15,141 bases of DNA from Spyradocola sp050942925 (lineage in GTDB: Bacteria; Bacillota; Clostridia; Christensenellales; UBA1750): contig JBMNOF010000044.1 in the NCBI GenBank assembly GCA_050942925.1, positions 1-15,141 of the forward strand, read 5' to 3'. A program made the position numbers and the translations under genes. The notes beneath the pieces are model-generated. The model saw only the letters and a program-made list of their open reading frames with translations, did no database searches and was not told the DNA's origin. Positions 13,046 to 15,141 of the stretch are shown piece after piece; position 1 is the stretch's first letter, and every line of letters starts with the position of its first letter.

Positions 13046-13894
13046 ATGCCTTACGTATCGACGATGGAAATCTATCAGGACGGTTTGCAGAAGGGCTATG
13101 GAACGCCCATGTTCAACTGCATCAACTATGAGATGATCCGCTGGGCCATTGAGGCGGCGGAAGAGGTCGGCATGCCCGTGCTCATCGGCCACTTCTATGG
13201 GTTTGAGACGAACATGGACCCCGCGGTGGCGGAGATGGTGACCAAGTACTACGCCTCCAAGGTCAAGGTGCCCGTCGCGTTTCACCTGGACCACTGCCCC
13301 ACGGCGGATATTTGCATCAGCCGCATGAAGCACTTTGATTCCGTGATGATCGACGGGTCGCACAATGACTTCGAGGAAAACGTCCGCCTGACCAAGGAGG
13401 TCACCGAGATTGCGCACAAGATGGGCATCGTGGTGGAGGCGGAGCTGGGAAAGGTCGGCAATGCCGGCAACGCCGAGGACGTCAACAACCCGGATACCTT
13501 CACGGACGTGGCCCAGGCGGTGGAGTTCGTCGAGCGCACGGGCTGCGATTCCCTGGCCATCGCCATCGGCAACGCGCACGGCAACTACGTGGCCAAGCCC
13601 AACCTCGCCTTTGACCGCCTGCACGAGCTGCGCCAGGCCCTAAAGCTGCCGCTGGTTCTGCACGGCGGAAGCGGCATCCCGGACGACCAGTTCGGCCGCT
13701 GCGCGGTGGAGGGCGTGAGCAAGTTCAACATCTTCACCGAGTACAACATGACGCTCTCCAACGCCATGAAGGCCTCGCTGGACAAGCAGAACAAGGGCGG
13801 CTTGCAGGTGCTGTGCGACTGCCAGGCGGCCTGCAAGGACCTCGTGCGTCACAAGCTCAACATCCTCAACCCCAAGGGCATCCGGGTGGTGTAA
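13046..13894 (+). CDS. Class II (zinc) ketose-bisphosphate aldolase
   Basis: The enzyme cleaves a ketose 1,6-bisphosphate such as fructose or tagatose bisphosphate into dihydroxyacetone phosphate and an aldehyde. The 282 residues form one TIM barrel. Catalytic D82 and zinc ligand H83 are in FHLDHC; MIDGSH is at 101-106 and VEAELG at 130-135. The other zinc histidines are H178 (GNAHG) and H206 (LHGGSG). The phosphate-site motif is KFNIFTE near residue 226, closer to GatY/KbaY-type enzymes than to E. coli FbaA. Cytosolic, no signal peptide. GGGGGAGGG precedes the ATG by 6 bases. A kinase gene lies two genes downstream, so the substrate is probably that kinase's product after further steps. Exact sugar is not determinable from sequence. 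Confidence 0.9.
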   Translation: MPYVSTMEIYQDGLQKGYGTPMFNCINYEMIRWAIEAAEEVGMPVLIGHFYGFETNMDPAVAEMVTKYYASKVKVPVAFHLDHCPTADICISRMKHFDSVMIDGSHNDFEENVRLTKEVTEIAHKMGIVVEAELGKVGNAGNAEDVNNPDTFTDVAQAVEFVERTGCDSLAIAIGNAHGNYVAKPNLAFDRLHELRQALKLPLVLHGGSGIPDDQFGRCAVEGVSKFNIFTEYNMTLSNAMKASLDKQNKGGLQVLCDCQAACKDLVRHKLNILNPKGIRVV

Positions 13895-14467
13895 ATGAAG
13901 AACACGTTTACGGGAGAGCTCGTGCGCCTGCGCGCGTTTGAGCCCGAGGACATCGAGCTCTTCGCGGCGGAGGACCGGCAGCGCGACACCGAAAAGGACC
14001 GCTGCGACTATATGATCCAGCTGCCCCGAGCGGCCTGGAAGCTGCGCGAGGACTTTCCCAGCCGGCTGCGCCGGGAGGGCGAGGTAGAGACCTTCCGCTT
14101 CATGATCGAGGACCGGGAGGGCAACACCGTGGGCTCCATCAACGCCCACGACGTCGATGCGCGCATGGGCACGTTTAGCTATGGCCTGGGCATCTATGCG
14201 CCCTACCGCCGCAAGGGATATGCCCGCGAGGCCATTTTGCTCCTGCTCCGGTTCTATTTCATGGAATTGCGCATGCACAAGTGCAACGCCGCGGCGTATT
14301 CCTTCAACGAGGCGTCCATCGGCCTGCACCGGAGCCTGGGCTTTGTGGAGGAGGGCCGCCTGCGGGAGGTCGTCTACACAAAGGGGCGCTATTTTGACGA
14401 GGTCAACTTTGGCATGACGCGCAAGGAATTTGAAGAAAAGTACAGAGAGTTTTCTCAGGAAGGGTGA
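13895..14467 (+). CDS. GNAT-family N-acetyltransferase, RimJ/RimL-like
   Basis: A 190-residue acetyltransferase predicted to transfer acetyl from acetyl-CoA to an amine. It starts TGELVRLRAFEPEDIELFAAED, the typical opening of the RimJ/RimL type. Acetyl-CoA loop residues RRKGYA are at 105-110 with REAILLLLRF behind them, then FNEASIGLHRSLGFVEEGRLRE (137-158), which is motif B. The ATG directly follows the aldolase TAA. GGGTGG inside the aldolase end may act as ribosome binding site, so the two are translationally coupled. The substrate could be a ribosomal protein N-terminus, an amino sugar or a small molecule. Its place inside a sugar-catabolic cluster favours a metabolite but does not prove it. 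Confidence 0.88.
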   Translation: MKNTFTGELVRLRAFEPEDIELFAAEDRQRDTEKDRCDYMIQLPRAAWKLREDFPSRLRREGEVETFRFMIEDREGNTVGSINAHDVDARMGTFSYGLGIYAPYRRKGYAREAILLLLRFYFMELRMHKCNAAAYSFNEASIGLHRSLGFVEEGRLREVVYTKGRYFDEVNFGMTRKEFEEKYREFSQEG

Positions 14468-14474
14468 ATTGCCC

Positions 14475-15141
14475 GTGAAGAGGGATTTGATTGCATACGG
14501 AACCCCGTTTATGGATAACCTGGTGCACATCGACCACTTGCCCACGAAGAAGGACGAGGGCGCGCGCATTCTGCAGACCAGCTGGCAGGGCGGCGGCAAG
14601 GTTTCCTCCGCGCTGACGGCATTTGGCCAGCTGGGCGGCGCCTCGTCCATGCTGGGCGTGGCCGGCGCGGACAGCTACGGGGAGTTCCTCATCCGCGACT
14701 ACGCGCGCTACAATGTGGACACCAGCCACATGGTCCGCGACGGCATCAACTACTTTTCCCTCGTCCTCTCGGACGAGGTGACCCACGGCCGGAACATCAT
14801 CGGCCGGCCCGGCACCACGCGCAAGTACGCGCTGGAGGACATCGACGAGGACTTCGTGCGGCAGCACCACGTTCTGCACCTGGAAAACGCCGACCCCGTC
14901 TCCCACCGGCTCGCGGCCATCATGCACGAGAACGGCGGCACCGTCTGCTTTGACGGCGACGGCTTTTCCGAGGAAACGCAGAAGATGCTGCCCGAGATCG
15001 ACGTCTTCATCGGCTCGGAGTTCTACTACACCAAGCTCTTTGGCGACAGCGAGGACTACGAGCGGAACCTCAGCGAGGTCCGCGCGCGCGGCCCGAAGGT
15101 CGTGGTCTTTACCCTGGGCGACAAGGGCTCCGTCGTTGCCT
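14475..15141 (+). CDS. PfkB-family carbohydrate kinase (3' end beyond the window)
   Basis: The first 222 residues of a ribokinase/PfkB-type sugar kinase, which transfers phosphate from ATP to a sugar hydroxyl. It starts at GTG 14475, with AGGAAGGG about 10 bases upstream, 7 bases after the GNAT stop. The opening is MKRDLIAYGTPFMDNLVHID, then GGGKVSSALTAFGQLGG (39-55), which is the first PfkB signature. Serine stands where many members have asparagine. LGVAGADSYGEF (60-71) follows, and FDGDG and VFTLGDKGSVV appear near the cut. The ATP-site DTxGAGD motif would lie past the window edge, so activity cannot be confirmed. The gene runs 3' off the window. With the aldolase it probably forms a sugar phosphorylation and cleavage route. 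Confidence 0.88.
   Translation, partial: MKRDLIAYGTPFMDNLVHIDHLPTKKDEGARILQTSWQGGGKVSSALTAFGQLGGASSMLGVAGADSYGEFLIRDYARYNVDTSHMVRDGINYFSLVLSDEVTHGRNIIGRPGTTRKYALEDIDEDFVRQHHVLHLENADPVSHRLAAIMHENGGTVCFDGDGFSEETQKMLPEIDVFIGSEFYYTKLFGDSEDYERNLSEVRARGPKVVVFTLGDKGSVVA

Noticed and set aside
1..15141. tRNA or rRNA genes, CRISPR repeats, insertion sequences or phage genes
   Set aside because: I saw no cloverleaf, regularly spaced repeats, transposase motifs or terminal inverted repeats in any spacer. All spacers are under 170 bases.

Overview
The window is GC-rich with strong G/C bias at third codon positions. It begins inside the spc ribosomal-protein operon and ends in a carbohydrate-metabolism cluster. 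The organism looks like a high-GC Bacillota of class Clostridia. S14 is the four-cysteine zinc type, ribosome binding sites are strong AGGAGG types, a KOW-domain gene sits between map and infA, and rpsD lies inside the alpha operon rather than elsewhere as in Bacillus. Order-level placement (for example a Christensenellales-like lineage) is a guess; a phylogeny of rpoA or SecY would settle it.

Region 1 (2-9263, all + strand) is a continuous spc-alpha block: rpsN (3' end only), rpsH, rplF, rplR, rpsE, rpmD, rplO, secY, adk, map, a KOW RNA-binding protein, infA, rpmJ, rpsM, rpsK, rpsD, rpoA, rplQ. It makes ribosomal proteins, the protein-export channel, adenylate kinase, methionine aminopeptidase, initiation factor IF-1 and the RNA polymerase alpha subunit. 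Most genes are separated by only a Shine-Dalgarno sequence, and some overlap. Three wider spacers (before rpsM, rpoA and rplQ) each hold inverted repeats able to form RNA hairpins. The one before rpsM has two mutually exclusive folds. A bidirectional terminator closes the block. Two proteins differ from the usual family shape: L17 carries two insertions and adenylate kinase has a shortened zinc LID.

Region 2 (9308-10140) holds a small SLOG/DUF1273-type protein on the - strand and a divergently transcribed Xre-family regulator, followed by a likely terminator. The genes usually found after rplQ in Firmicutes (ecfA1-ecfA2-ecfT-truA) are absent.

Region 3 (10168-12946) has a good sigma-A-like promoter, a HEAT-repeat protein and an intracellular GH51 alpha-L-arabinofuranosidase 23 bases downstream, ended by a very strong hairpin terminator.

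Region 4 (12985-end) has another promoter and a tight cluster: class II ketose-bisphosphate aldolase, GNAT acetyltransferase, and a PfkB-family sugar kinase cut off by the window edge. Kinase plus aldolase suggests phosphorylation and cleavage of a ketose to trioses; the acetyltransferase between them is unexplained. I found no tRNA, rRNA, CRISPR array, insertion sequence or gene-free stretch longer than 300 bases. I do not see a clear new defence or mobile system. The most unusual signals are the rpsM leader, the L17 and Adk variants, and the aldolase-GNAT-kinase cluster.
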